This document shows positions 16,387-25,364 of a DNA stretch of 64,000 bases, one piece after another (within the stretch, counting starts at the first letter, position 1; the number at the start of each line of letters is the position of its first letter). Both the position numbers and the translations under genes were made by a program. The notes under the pieces are model-generated. The model had not been told where the DNA came from and searched no databases. It saw only the letters and a list, made by a program, of their open reading frames with translations. This DNA is from Clostridia bacterium (GTDB lineage Bacteria > Bacillota > Clostridia > Oscillospirales > Acutalibacteraceae). The DNA lies in NCBI GenBank assembly GCA_017428085.1, contig JAFRRP010000080.1, positions 1 through 64,000 on the forward strand. The letters are read 5' to 3'.

Positions 16387-17145
16387 TCACTTTCCGCGTT
16401 CCTCTGTCACCACCGGGGCAAAGCCTGCCTTTCGCAGCAGGTCGGCCGCGTCGGCCGACTGCGCCTTGGTGAGTCCCGAAACCGCGACGGAGTACCGTTT
16501 ATCGCCGTAACCGTTCAGGCCCTCGGAACGGATGATCGAGGGGAAATCCCGGTAGCAGTAATCCAGGTCCACGTTTCCGCCGATCCCCGGCACCCTGCCC
16601 TCCGAGGAATACTGCCACATGCCGTAGGCGCCGGCATAATCCGTATGCTCCGCCCAGTGGGCCAGCCAGAACGTGAACCGCGAAAGCGCGTCCATATCCA
16701 GATACCATCCGCACCAGGACTTCATCGTGTAAAAGCCGGTGAAATACCCGGCGTTCTCCACGGTTTCGCACCATTTTTTGACGACGGCCGTCAGCCGGGC
16801 TTTGCCGAGGGCCGGCATATCGGTGGTGGAATGGGCTTCCTCCACGTCCATGTAGACCGGCAGCGAAAAGCGCTTCCCCTCCAACAGGGACAGGAAGTAC
16901 TTCGCCTCTTTTTCGGCGAACACCTCGGTCAGCGCGCAGGAATAGTAATACGCGCCCACGTTCAGCCCGGCCTCCGTCGCGCCCTTGTAATGGGTTTCAA
17001 ACAGGTCGTCTTTATACATCTTATGCTTCGCGCCGTAACCGGTATACCCTGCGCGGATGATAACGCCGGTAACGCCGGAGGCCTTCACCTTCTTGAAATC
17101 GACGGATTTCTGGTGAGAGCTGACGTCAATGACTCTTTCCGCCAT
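16387..17145 (-). CDS. GH25 lysozyme (endolysin-like, no signal peptide)
   Basis: 252 residues with an N-terminal GH25 muramidase domain: VIDVSSHQKSVDF, VIIRAGYTGYG, AYYYSCALT, VYMDVEEA with catalytic acids, and MWQYSSEG. After the catalytic barrel, about 45 residues (RYSVAVSGLTKAQSADAADLLRK) resemble a SPOR- or LysM-like small C-terminal module. There is no secretion signal, unlike the larger lysozyme at 12195, so it could be a phage-type endolysin or be released another way. Start ATG 17145 with GGAGG eight bases upstream; an in-frame GTG nine bases earlier is too near the RBS. No other phage genes are seen nearby. Confidence 0.85.
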   Translation of the reverse strand: MAERVIDVSSHQKSVDFKKVKASGVTGVIIRAGYTGYGAKHKMYKDDLFETHYKGATEAGLNVGAYYYSCALTEVFAEKEAKYFLSLLEGKRFSLPVYMDVEEAHSTTDMPALGKARLTAVVKKWCETVENAGYFTGFYTMKSWCGWYLDMDALSRFTFWLAHWAEHTDYAGAYGMWQYSSEGRVPGIGGNVDLDYCYRDFPSIIRSEGLNGYGDKRYSVAVSGLTKAQSADAADLLRKAGFAPVVTEERGK

Positions 17146-17315
17146 TGCATACACCTCCTTTCCCGCCGATGCGGAAAAATAGAACGGGGACGCCGATGAT
17201 CAGCGCCCCCTTATTATGATATGCGAATCCTGCTATTCCGTGCACGGTTTCTTTACACCTGTATTCCGACGATAAAAAAACACAAAAAAGCAATCACGTT
17301 TTTTGCTTTCCCCCC

Positions 17316-17344
17316 TTGCATTATTCCCTTCGGACAAGTATAAT
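17316..17344 (+). promoter_or_regulatory. Sigma-A promoter for the Fe-S scaffold/GGGtGRT pair
   Basis: TTGCAT (17316-17321), 17-base spacer, TATAAT (17339-17344), about 47 bases before the ATG at 17391. Confidence 0.75.
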
Positions 17345-17390
17345 AAAGAAGTATGGGACAAACCATCAAATACCGAAAGGAGAACAATTC

Positions 17391-18092
17391 ATGAACTATT
17401 CACGCGAAGTGGAAAACATGTGCGTTGTCAACAAGGGCCCCAAACACGGTCCGGCGCCGATCCCCGAAGAGGGCAAATGGATCGGCGCGAAGGAAATCAG
17501 CGATATTTCCGCCTATACCCACGGCGTGGGCTGGTGCGCCCCGCAGCAGGGCGCCTGCAAGCTGTCGCTGAACGTCAAGAACGGCATCATCGAGGAAGCG
17601 CTCGTTGAGACCATCGGCTGCTCCGGCATGACCCATTCCGCCGCCATGGCCGCGGAGATCCTGCCCGGCAAGACCGTGCTGGAAATGCTGAACACCGACC
17701 TCGTCTGCGACGCCATCAACACCGCCGCCCGCGAGCTGTTCCTGCAGATCGTCTACGGCCGCAGCCAGTCCGCTTTCTCCGACGACGGCCTTGTCATCGG
17801 CGCGGGCATGGAGGACCTGGGCAAGGGCTACCGCTCCATGGTGGGCACCATGTACGGCACCAAGGCCAAGGGCGTGAGATACCTGGAGATGACCGAGGGC
17901 TACTGCACCAGAATGGCGCTGGACGAGGACGATCAGGTGATCGGCTACGAGTTCGTTTCTCTGGGAAAAATGACCGACTTCATCAAGAAGGGCGACGACC
18001 CCAACACCGCTTATGAAAAATCCATCGGCCACTACGGCCGGTTCAATCCCGAAGACGGCGCGGTCAAGTACATTGACCCCCGTAAGGACTAA
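17391..18092 (+). CDS. Iron-sulfur cluster assembly scaffold-like protein (NifU-N/IscU-like)
   Basis: 233 residues, cytoplasmic. Conserved Cys residues lie in GWCAPQQGAC and in ETIGCSGMTHSAAMAAE, the latter resembling the GCxxS/T scaffold region of NifU/IscU proteins, followed by VCDAIN. The start at 17391 is preceded by AAAGGAG; the frame is open upstream without an RBS. It is 14 bp ahead of a GGGtGRT protein gene, a pairing I recall from other Clostridia. What cluster it builds or for which enzyme is unknown. Confidence 0.8.
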   Translation: MNYSREVENMCVVNKGPKHGPAPIPEEGKWIGAKEISDISAYTHGVGWCAPQQGACKLSLNVKNGIIEEALVETIGCSGMTHSAAMAAEILPGKTVLEMLNTDLVCDAINTAARELFLQIVYGRSQSAFSDDGLVIGAGMEDLGKGYRSMVGTMYGTKAKGVRYLEMTEGYCTRMALDEDDQVIGYEFVSLGKMTDFIKKGDDPNTAYEKSIGHYGRFNPEDGAVKYIDPRKD

Positions 18093-18106
18093 GGAGGTAC
18101 GAGAAC

Positions 18107-19111
18107 ATGGCACACTTTGAAGGTTATGAAAGACGCGAGGCCAAGATCCTCGGCGTGCTGAAAGAGTACGGTATCTCCTCCATCGACGAGTGCAAGGCCA
18201 TCTGCGACGAAATGGGCTTCGACCCCTATACCATCGTCCAGGAGACCCAGCCCATCTGCTTCGAGAACGCCAAATGGGCCTACACCGTGGGCAGCGCCAT
18301 CGCCGTGAAGATGGGCTGCAGAAAGGCCGCGGACGCCGCCGCCGCCATCGGCATCGGCCTGCAGAGCTTCTGCATCCCCGGCTCCGTCGCCGAGAACCGC
18401 AAGGTCGGTCTGGGCCACGGCAATCTGGGCAAAATGCTGCTGAGCGAAGAGACCGAGTGCTTCGCGTTCCTGGCGGGCCACGAGTCCTTTGCCGCGGCGG
18501 AGGGCGCCATCAAGATCGCCCTCAACGCCAACAAGGTAAGGTCCAAGCCCCTGCGCGTGATCCTGAACGGCCTCGGCAAAGACGCCGCCATGATCATCAG
18601 CCGCATCAACGGCTTCACCTATGTGGAGACCGAGTTCGACCCCTACACCGAGGAGGTCAAGGTCGTCTACGAGAAGCCCTATTCCAAGGGCCCCAGAGCC
18701 GACGTCAAGTGCTACGGCGCGGACAACGTGCCGGAGGGCGTGGCCATCATGAAGCTGGAGAACGTGGGAGTTTCCATCACCGGCAACTCCACCAACCCCA
18801 CCCGCTTCCAGCACCCCGTGGCCGGCACCTATAAGAAATGGTGCGTTGAAAACGGCGTGAAGTACTTCTCCGTGGCCTCCGGCGGCGGCACGGGCCGTAC
18901 GCTGCATCCCGACAACATGGCGGCCGGCCCCAGCAGCTACGGCATGACCGACACCATGGGCCGTATGCACTCCGACGCCCAGTTTGCCGGCTCCTCCTCC
19001 GTGCCCGCCCACGTGGAAATGATGGGCCTCATCGGCATGGGCAACAACCCCATGGTCGGCGCGACCGTCGCCTGCGCGGTGGCGGTTGAGGAAGCGTTCA
19101 AGAAGGCGTAA
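18107..19111 (+). CDS. GGGtGRT family protein
   Basis: 334 residues carrying the family-naming motif GGGTGRT at 259-265, followed by LHPDNMAAGPSSYGM and TDTMGRMHSDAQFAG. Corresponds to the Pfam GGGtGRT family, whose biochemical role is not established to my knowledge. Other conserved-looking parts are AGHESFAAAEGAIKIALNANK and ILNGLGKDAAMIISRINGF. Strong RBS (AAGGAGG). Directly after the Fe-S scaffold-like gene and before a terminator, so the two form one transcript. Confidence 0.88.
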   Translation: MAHFEGYERREAKILGVLKEYGISSIDECKAICDEMGFDPYTIVQETQPICFENAKWAYTVGSAIAVKMGCRKAADAAAAIGIGLQSFCIPGSVAENRKVGLGHGNLGKMLLSEETECFAFLAGHESFAAAEGAIKIALNANKVRSKPLRVILNGLGKDAAMIISRINGFTYVETEFDPYTEEVKVVYEKPYSKGPRADVKCYGADNVPEGVAIMKLENVGVSITGNSTNPTRFQHPVAGTYKKWCVENGVKYFSVASGGGTGRTLHPDNMAAGPSSYGMTDTMGRMHSDAQFAGSSSVPAHVEMMGLIGMGNNPMVGATVACAVAVEEAFKKA

Positions 19112-19136
19112 GAATTCCGATCTGCCGACAAATCAA

Positions 19137-19172
19137 GGTTCCCCGCAAAAAATCGCGGGGAACCGTTTTTTT
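19137..19172 (+). terminator. Terminator of the GGGtGRT operon
   Basis: GGTTCCCCGC (19137-19146) pairs with GCGGGGAACC (19155-19164), followed by GTTTTTTTG. Confidence 0.9.
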
Positions 19173-19223
19173 GTTTCATAAAATACGCGATCCGGAAAGA
19201 CGCCGCGGCCTGTCGCCGCGCAT

Positions 19224-20228
19224 TCAGAACGAATAGTCCGGTCGGACCGGTTTTCCCGTTCGGGAGGATTCGATGATAGCTAGGCACGCCGCCACGGTCC
19301 TCGCGCCCTCCCGCACGTCGGTCAAAACCGGTTTCCCGTGAAGGATCGCGTCGGCGAACGCCTCGAATTCCCTTGCGGCGTTGTGGTTGTTGACCTCCAC
19401 TTCGATCGTTTCCGGCTCGCGCGTCACACCGTCTTCGTCCACCGTAAACAGCGTCATCGCGGGGGAAGTGTTATCACAGATCAGCGTCCCTTTCGTGCCG
19501 TAGATCACGGTGCGCATGGTATAATCGCGCTTGCAGCCGGTGGAAACGAAGACCTTGCCCATCGTTTTGTCATCAAATTTCATCACGGCCACGGTGGCGT
19601 CGTCGTAAGGCACCTGCGGCAAAAGCCGGTGGGTGCCGTAGGCGAACACCTCCCGGGGTTCTCCCGCCAGCCAGCGCAGCAGGTCCACCGCGTGGCACCC
19701 GCCGCCGATCACGCCGTGGCGCAGAGGGTCGGAGCGCCAGTTGTCCACGAGCTTCATGTAGTCGTGGGCGTATTCCGACTCCACGAAATAGAGATCGCCG
19801 AGAGTCCCGTCATCGATCAGTGCTTTCGCCTTCTCAAACGCCGGGGTGAACCGGCAGATCTGGCCGACCATCAGCTGACGGCCGGATTCGTCGGCGGCAC
19901 GGATCATCGCCCGCGTGTCCTCGCGGGTCAACGCCATCGGCTTTTCGCACAGCACGTGTTTCCCGGCGGCAAGGAATGCGCAGGTCAGTTCCCGATGCTG
20001 CTGATCCGGCACGGCGATCACCGCCGCGTCAATATCGCCGCGCGCAAGAAGCGCCCGGTGATCCGCGAACCGTTTTTCCTCCGGGATACCGTACCGTTCG
20101 CCCGCCGCGCGCAGATGGTCCTCGTTGCAGTCGCAGATGGCGGCGATCTCCGCGCCGTAATGCATGGCGCCTTCGATATGCGCCATACCGAACTGCAGGC
20201 CGATCACGGCAATTTTCAATGGTTTCAT
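19224..20228 (-). CDS. Gfo/Idh/MocA-family NAD(P)-dependent oxidoreductase
   Basis: About 334 residues. The N-terminal Rossmann fold starts at KIAVIGLQFGMAHIEG, and AAICDCN ends beta-2. The family EKP motif appears as CEKPMALT, with the C-terminal alpha/beta substrate domain after GQICRFTPAF and the GGGCHAVDLLRWL segment holding the usual catalytic His region. The glycine-rich loop reads GLQFGMAH rather than the classical GxGxxG, so cofactor binding may differ slightly. No good RBS is visible for any start; ATG 20228 is preferred because the fold begins there, but the frame runs 16 codons farther up. Overlaps the leader region after the HAD gene, so probably expressed with it. Substrate unknown, likely a sugar or inositol. 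Confidence 0.85.
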   Translation of the reverse strand: MKPLKIAVIGLQFGMAHIEGAMHYGAEIAAICDCNEDHLRAAGERYGIPEEKRFADHRALLARGDIDAAVIAVPDQQHRELTCAFLAAGKHVLCEKPMALTREDTRAMIRAADESGRQLMVGQICRFTPAFEKAKALIDDGTLGDLYFVESEYAHDYMKLVDNWRSDPLRHGVIGGGCHAVDLLRWLAGEPREVFAYGTHRLLPQVPYDDATVAVMKFDDKTMGKVFVSTGCKRDYTMRTVIYGTKGTLICDNTSPAMTLFTVDEDGVTREPETIEVEVNNHNAAREFEAFADAILHGKPVLTDVREGARTVAACLAIIESSRTGKPVRPDYSF

Positions 20229-20289
20229 ATTCACAGATTCTTTTTGCATAGATTTTGCTTTGTCGGTTGCCATCATGCGGCAACGGCTT

Positions 20290-21477
20290 TTACGCGGCGT
20301 CCTGCAACGCAGTCTCCGCGCCGGGCAACTCCGTCTTTATCACGCCGTCGCCGTAGATGGTCTTCCAGTCGTCGGCCATGGAGAAAGCGGTCCACCCTTG
20401 TTCTTCCGCCTTGTCGTAGTACTCGGCGGCTTTTTCGGCACTGCCGTATTCTCGCTCGGTATCGTCGCACACCACGAAAAAGCCCATGCCCGCGTGGTCG
20501 GGGTTGCCCTCGGCGTAGTTGAGCATGGCGTAGTCGCCGGAACTGTTGCCGAAGGCGAGGACCGGCCGTTTGCCGATCTCCCGGGCGATGGCGGCGGACT
20601 TTCCGGACTTACCGCATTCCACCTCGTCCAGCGGCGCGCCCAGCAAAATCGTCTCATCCTGTCCCATGGTGTAATCGTCGGCGGCTTCGTCGCCCTTGCC
20701 GGAGGCGACATAGGGCACGTCGGTAGCGATCACGCGGTCGAACGGGATGCCGAAACGCTCCACCAGTGCCCGCACGACTTCCCGCTCACAGGCGGAAACC
20801 ATCCATACGTCAAAGTCGTTGGCACGCAAATAATCGATGACCTCGAGCATGGGTTTGTAGAAGGACTGTCCGTAGGTCATGCCCTCAAATCCCACCACGT
20901 CCGTACGGTCGGCGAAATCGACCACATAGGCGCGGAATTCCTCCGGCGTCATACCGGCGAAGGCGGAAGCGACAAGGTCGTCCTTGGTAAGGCCCTCGGG
21001 ATGGAACGTCTTGCCCTCCGCATAGGCGTGATCGCGGATCTGCTGCATGGCGTCGCGCTCTTCCTCCGACGCGTCGTATGCGGGATCATCCAGCACCCGG
21101 TACATGGTAAGGCAGTAGTCGATATAGACGGGGGCCTTCTCACAGAGGATGGTGCCGTCCATGTCGAAGACGGCGATGCGGTCCGCCGGTTCAAGGTAGT
21201 CGGGACCTGACACGTCCGTGCAGGCGGACACGAAATCCACCAGCTCCCCCAGCGACACACTGTCCGCTTCCCACGAGGGAAAGACCTTCGCGTAGTCAAC
21301 GCCGGTTTCGGCGGCTTCGGCTTCCGTCGCGTCCGTTTTCTGCTGCGTCGCGCCCGTCGGCTGCGCGGGAGATCCTTTCAGCCAGAACCAGACGCACACC
21401 GCGATCGCGGTGACCGCCACGCCCGCCAGAAAGGCGACGATCAGACGGATCACGTTCGTTTTTTTGCCGTTCATCAT
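20290..21477 (-). CDS. Membrane-anchored HAD-superfamily phosphatase
   Basis: 395 residues. One N-terminal membrane helix (about 11-32, FLAGVAVTAIAVCVWFWL) is followed by a Thr/Glu/Ala linker, placing the catalytic domain outside. HAD motif I FDMDGT (Asp105, Asp107), motif II around MVSACERE, motif III Lys region SGKSAA and motif IV FGNSSGDYAML are all present. It is a class of secreted acid-phosphatase-like HAD enzymes of unknown substrate. GGAGGG precedes two adjacent ATG codons (21477 and 21474); the second has better spacing. Own promoter upstream, diverging from the DUF362 lipoprotein gene. Confidence 0.82.
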   Translation of the reverse strand: MMNGKKTNVIRLIVAFLAGVAVTAIAVCVWFWLKGSPAQPTGATQQKTDATEAEAAETGVDYAKVFPSWEADSVSLGELVDFVSACTDVSGPDYLEPADRIAVFDMDGTILCEKAPVYIDYCLTMYRVLDDPAYDASEEERDAMQQIRDHAYAEGKTFHPEGLTKDDLVASAFAGMTPEEFRAYVVDFADRTDVVGFEGMTYGQSFYKPMLEVIDYLRANDFDVWMVSACEREVVRALVERFGIPFDRVIATDVPYVASGKGDEAADDYTMGQDETILLGAPLDEVECGKSGKSAAIAREIGKRPVLAFGNSSGDYAMLNYAEGNPDHAGMGFFVVCDDTEREYGSAEKAAEYYDKAEEQGWTAFSMADDWKTIYGDGVIKTELPGAETALQDAA

Positions 21478-21514
21478 TTTCCCTCCGTACTGTCTGCTTG
21501 ATTTGATTATTATG

Positions 21515-21544
21515 ATTATACAATACGAACCGGGATCATGTCAA
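21515..21544 (-). promoter_or_regulatory. Sigma-A promoter for the HAD phosphatase gene
   Basis: Minus strand TTGACA (21544-21539), 18-base spacer, TATAAT (21520-21515). Confidence 0.75.
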
Positions 21545-21637
21545 CGGGATAACGGACAAAACCGACCGGTCCGCGGGCTGAAAAGAGATGCCGACGGCCG
21601 CGGCTGATTCATGCTGTTCCTCCGGCAAAACAAGTGA

Positions 21638-21666
21638 TTGACGAACCGTAAAAAAAAGAATAAAAT
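21638..21666 (+). promoter_or_regulatory. Sigma-A promoter for the DUF362 lipoprotein gene
   Basis: TTGACG (21638-21643), 17-base spacer, TAAAAT (21661-21666). Confidence 0.65.
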
Positions 21667-21697
21667 AAATATAAGGAAACGGACGGGAGGGCGCGTG

Positions 21698-22885
21698 ATG
21701 AAGCAAAACCGCAAACGCATCGGCAAAACGCTGCGTTGGGCCGTCGCCGTCCTTGCGCTGACGTCTCTCCTGCTGGGCGGCTGCGGGAGGCAAAGCCAGC
21801 CGACGCTGCAGGAGCATACGCAAACCGCCGCTTCCCCGACGGAACAGATCACCTCTCCCCCGGAGACCGCCCCGACGGATGCGCCGACGCAGCCGACCAC
21901 CGCCACGCCCACAACGGAAGCGCCAACGGAACCCACCACGGCGGCGAAGACGGTGCTGAAGACCAACGGCTCGGATATCGATCTGTCGGCGCTGGAGCAC
22001 CGCACGGAGGACGAGAATGCTCCCGTTGTCTACTTCACCAAAGCAATCGACAGCGGGGCGCTGGTGAACCTGTATATCATGCTGATGAACGAGTTACCCG
22101 GTAAGGTGGCCGTCAAGCTGACCACCGGGGAATCTCAGCTGACCAACTACCTGAAGCCGGAGCTGATCGGCGACCTTGTGCGCGCCGTGGACGGAACGAT
22201 CGTCGAGTGCATGACCGCCTACGGCGGCGTACGTTCCACCGCGGCGCTGAGCAAACAGGCAGCGAAGGACCGGGGCTATACCGCCATCGCGGACTTCGAC
22301 CTTTTGGACGAGGACGGCAGTCTGGAGATCCCGTTTTCCGGCGGCGTGCGCATCAACCGCGCCATCGTGGGCAGCCACCTGCAGAACTACGACAGCGTGC
22401 TGGTGCTGTCCCACTTCAAAGGCCACCTGTTGGCGGGCTTCGGCGGCGCCATCAAGAACGTGGGCATCGGCATGTCCTCACAAAAGGGCAAGATCTACGT
22501 TCATTCCGGCGGCAACCGCACGATCGGCACCATCGTCAATACCGATCAGGACGCTTTTCTGGAAGCGCTGGCGGAGGCGGTGAAGGCCGTTTCCGACTAT
22601 ATGAACAACGGAAAAAATATGCTGTATATTTCCGTGATGAACCGCCTTTCGGTGGACTGCGACTGCATGGCGCTGCCCGCAGCGCCGGATATGCACGATA
22701 TCGGCGTGCTGGCCTCCGCGGACCCGGTGGCGCTGGATCAGGCCTGCGTGGACCTGGTTTACGCCGCGCCGGACGGCGATTCGCTGATCCGACGCATGGA
22801 ATCGCTGCACGGCGTACACGTGCTGGAGCATGGAGAAAAGATCGGACTGGGCTCACGCGCGTACAGGCTGGTGTGTATTGATTAG
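21698..22885 (+). CDS. DUF362-domain lipoprotein
   Basis: 395 residues with a lipoprotein signal: basic start KQNRKRIGK, hydrophobic core, lipobox LLLGGC, then a Thr/Pro/Ala-rich linker (about 35-85). The remainder matches DUF362 proteins: VYFTKAID, VAVKLTTGE, IVECMTAYGG, VLVLSHFKGHLLAGFGGAIKN, the cysteine pair in VDCDCM, and ADPVALDQACVDLVY. DUF362 proteins are often linked to Fe-S or electron-transfer functions, but the role is not settled. ATG 21698 has GGGAGG seven bases upstream; a Met 60 bases farther up lacks one. Five bases ahead of a permease gene, so probably co-transcribed. Confidence 0.85.
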   Translation: MKQNRKRIGKTLRWAVAVLALTSLLLGGCGRQSQPTLQEHTQTAASPTEQITSPPETAPTDAPTQPTTATPTTEAPTEPTTAAKTVLKTNGSDIDLSALEHRTEDENAPVVYFTKAIDSGALVNLYIMLMNELPGKVAVKLTTGESQLTNYLKPELIGDLVRAVDGTIVECMTAYGGVRSTAALSKQAAKDRGYTAIADFDLLDEDGSLEIPFSGGVRINRAIVGSHLQNYDSVLVLSHFKGHLLAGFGGAIKNVGIGMSSQKGKIYVHSGGNRTIGTIVNTDQDAFLEALAEAVKAVSDYMNNGKNMLYISVMNRLSVDCDCMALPAAPDMHDIGVLASADPVALDQACVDLVYAAPDGDSLIRRMESLHGVHVLEHGEKIGLGSRAYRLVCID

Positions 22886-22890
22886 ACACA

Positions 22891-23802
22891 ATGAACGACT
22901 TTTTCTCCTCCGCACAGCGTGAGCTGACCTATCTGTGGTATTATTTCGACGTGCAGCTGCGGCAGATCGCCGTCTACTGGGCGGTCGGCATCCTTGTCGG
23001 CTCGCTGGTCTCCGTGTTTTTGAAGGACCGCATCCACGGGCTGCTGCGGAACATGGGCGGCTCCCGCTTCGGCGCGTTCGGGCTGGTACCCGCCGCGTTA
23101 CTGGGCGTCGCCTCTCCCCTTTGCTTATACGGCACGGTGCCGCTGGCGGCGTCGGTTTCGCGCAGCGGGCTGCGGGACGACTGGCTGGCAGCGTTTATGA
23201 TGACTTCGATCCTGCTGAACCCGCAACTCATCGTCTACAGCGCGGCGCTGGGCGCGAAGGCGCTGGCGGTGCGGATCGTCTCCTGCTTCCTGTGCGGGGT
23301 CGCCGCCGGGGCGCTGGTACGGGCGTTCTATCGGAACAAGCCGTTTTTTGACTTCTCGAAATTCGACGAACCGGTCAGCCGGGACACGGATCCCAACGTA
23401 TGGCTGCGGCTGCTGAAAAATATCGGCAGAAATATCAAAGCCACCGGCCCCATGTTTTTGCTGGGTGTGCTGCTCTCCGCGCTGTTCCAGCGGTACGTGC
23501 CAATCGACCTGCTGACGAAGATGTTCGGCGATAACGAGGCATGGGGCGTACTGATGGCCGCCACGGTGGGCGTGCCGCTGTACGCCTGCGGCGGCGGGAC
23601 CATCCCGCTGCTGCGTCAGTGGCTGGCGGAGGGCATGAGCCTCGGCAGCGCGGCAGCGTTCATGATCACAGGCCCCGCGACCAAGATCACCAACCTCGGC
23701 GCGCTGAAGATCGTGCTGGGCGCGAAACGTTTTTTGCTGTACCTGGCCTTCGTGACGCTGTTCTCGTTGGCGACGGGGCTGCTGGTCAACGCGGTGACAT
23801 AG
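22891..23802 (+). CDS. Predicted permease of the ArsP/DUF318 type
   Basis: 303 residues, about eight membrane helices in two homologous halves: AALLGVASPLCLYGTVPLAAS and AATVGVPLYACGGGTIPLL both carry the conserved P-x-C-x-x-G/GG pattern of this family. A central cytoplasmic loop (FDFSKFDEPVSRDTDP) separates them. Relatives export organoarsenicals or act as orphan permeases; the substrate here is unknown. Starts five bases after the DUF362 lipoprotein gene with no clear RBS, suggesting coupled translation and a shared role. Confidence 0.8.
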   Translation: MNDFFSSAQRELTYLWYYFDVQLRQIAVYWAVGILVGSLVSVFLKDRIHGLLRNMGGSRFGAFGLVPAALLGVASPLCLYGTVPLAASVSRSGLRDDWLAAFMMTSILLNPQLIVYSAALGAKALAVRIVSCFLCGVAAGALVRAFYRNKPFFDFSKFDEPVSRDTDPNVWLRLLKNIGRNIKATGPMFLLGVLLSALFQRYVPIDLLTKMFGDNEAWGVLMAATVGVPLYACGGGTIPLLRQWLAEGMSLGSAAAFMITGPATKITNLGALKIVLGAKRFLLYLAFVTLFSLATGLLVNAVT

Positions 23803-23824
23803 GCATTTTTTCTGCAACTGACGG

Positions 23825-23853
23825 TTGTATTTTACATGGTTTTGTTTTATGAT
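23825..23853 (+). promoter_or_regulatory. Sigma-A-like promoter for xylB-GH95
   Basis: TTGTAT (23825-23830), 17-base spacer, TATGAT (23848-23853), 31 bases before the ATG at 23885. Confidence 0.55.
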
Positions 23854-23884
23854 AGAGATAACGGAATAAAAAGGTGGGAATGTA

Positions 23885-25363
23885 ATGTATTACATCGGTA
23901 TCGACCTGGGCACATCGGCGGTGAAGCTGCTGCTGGTGGACGAAAACGGAGATATCGTCAAAAGCGCATCGGAGGAGTACCCGCTGTACTTCCCGCATCC
24001 CGGTTGGTCGGAACAGGACCCGGCTGACTGGTGGAACGCGGTGATCAAAGGCCTTGCCGCGCTGCTGGACGGCGTCGACAGTACGCGGGTGGCCGGTATA
24101 GGCGTCGGCGGGCAGATGCACGGCCTTGTGGCGCTGGACGAAAACGACGACGTGATCCGCCCCGCGATCCTGTGGAACGACGGTCGCACCGAACAACAGG
24201 TGACATATCTGAACGACGTGATCGGCAAAGACAAGCTGTCGGCGTACACGGCAAACATCGCATTCGCGGGGTTTACCGCGCCGAAGCTCCTGTGGATGAA
24301 GGAGAACGAACCGGACAATTTCGCCCGGATCGCGAAGATCATGCTGCCGAAGGACTACATCGTCTACCGGTTGACGGGGGTCCATTCCTGCGACTATTCC
24401 GACGCTTCCGGCATGCTGCTGCTGGACGTGGCGCGTAAGCGCTGGAGCAAAGAGATGCTGGCGATCTGCGGCGTGGCAGAGGCGCAGCTCCCCCGCCTGT
24501 ACGAAAGCTACGAGGCGGTAGGCGAGATAAAGCCCGACGTGGCAGCCCAATTCAGATTGGGCGACGTCAAGGTGGTCGCCGGGGCGGGAGACAACGCCGC
24601 GGCCGCCATCGGCACCGGCACCGTAGGCGAGGGAAAATGCAACATTTCTCTGGGAACCTCCGGAACGGTGTTCATCGCAAGCGAGCGCTTCGGCGTGGAC
24701 AAAAACAACGCGCTGCACGCCTTCGCCCACGCGGACGGGCATTATCACCTGATGGGCTGCATGCTCAGCGCCGCCAGCTGCAACAAGTGGTTTTGTGAAG
24801 AAATACTGGGCAGCGGTGATTACGCCGCCCTGCAAAAGGATATCACGCCGGAAAAGCTGGGAAACAACCGGGTGTTCTTCCTCCCCTATCTCATGGGGGA
24901 AAGAAGCCCCATCAACGATACCGACGCCCGCGGCGCGTTCATCGGGCTTTCCATGGATACCTCCCGTTCGGATATGGTGCAGGCAGTACTGGAGGGCGTG
25001 GCCTTCGCCCTGCGGGACAGCGTGGAAAAAGCCCGTGAACTGGGCATCGAGATCGCCGCCAGCAACATCTGCGGCGGCGGCGCGAAAAGCCCCCTGTGGA
25101 AGACCATCCTCGCCAACGTGCTGAACCTGCGGCTGGACACGGTAAAGACCGAGGAGGGCCCCGGCTATGGCGGCGCGATCCTTGCCATGATCGGCTGCGG
25201 CCGGTTTGCCGACGCCGGGGAGGCCTGCGAAGCGCTTGTCAGCGTGACGGATTCCGTGTACCCCGATCCCGCGCTTGCGGCGCAGTACGAAGAAGCATAC
25301 CGCCGGTTCCGGCTGTTATACCCTGCGTTAAAGGACACTTTCAAGGCGATAAAGGACGAATGA
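23885..25363 (+). CDS. xylB: Xylulokinase
   Basis: FGGY-family sugar kinase of 492 residues, ATP + D-xylulose to xylulose 5-phosphate, cytoplasmic. Features: YIGIDLGTSAVKLLLVDENG phosphate-binding start, GGQMHGLVALD, AILWNDGR, the actin-like GDNAAAAIGTGTVGEG and NISLGTSGTVF motifs, and NICGGGAKSPLWK near the C-terminus. The order and wording match XylB rather than glycerol or fuculose kinases. AAGGTGGGAAT provides the RBS. The stop is one base before the GH95 gene, so the kinase may serve pentose released with that enzyme's product. Confidence 0.92.
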   Translation: MYYIGIDLGTSAVKLLLVDENGDIVKSASEEYPLYFPHPGWSEQDPADWWNAVIKGLAALLDGVDSTRVAGIGVGGQMHGLVALDENDDVIRPAILWNDGRTEQQVTYLNDVIGKDKLSAYTANIAFAGFTAPKLLWMKENEPDNFARIAKIMLPKDYIVYRLTGVHSCDYSDASGMLLLDVARKRWSKEMLAICGVAEAQLPRLYESYEAVGEIKPDVAAQFRLGDVKVVAGAGDNAAAAIGTGTVGEGKCNISLGTSGTVFIASERFGVDKNNALHAFAHADGHYHLMGCMLSAASCNKWFCEEILGSGDYAALQKDITPEKLGNNRVFFLPYLMGERSPINDTDARGAFIGLSMDTSRSDMVQAVLEGVAFALRDSVEKARELGIEIAASNICGGGAKSPLWKTILANVLNLRLDTVKTEEGPGYGGAILAMIGCGRFADAGEACEALVSVTDSVYPDPALAAQYEEAYRRFRLLYPALKDTFKAIKDE

Positions 25364-25364
25364 C

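Noticed and set aside
16387..17145. Prophage region around the GH25 endolysin-like gene
   Set aside because: No holin, terminase, portal, tail or integrase genes are visible in the flanks; a single lysozyme is not enough.
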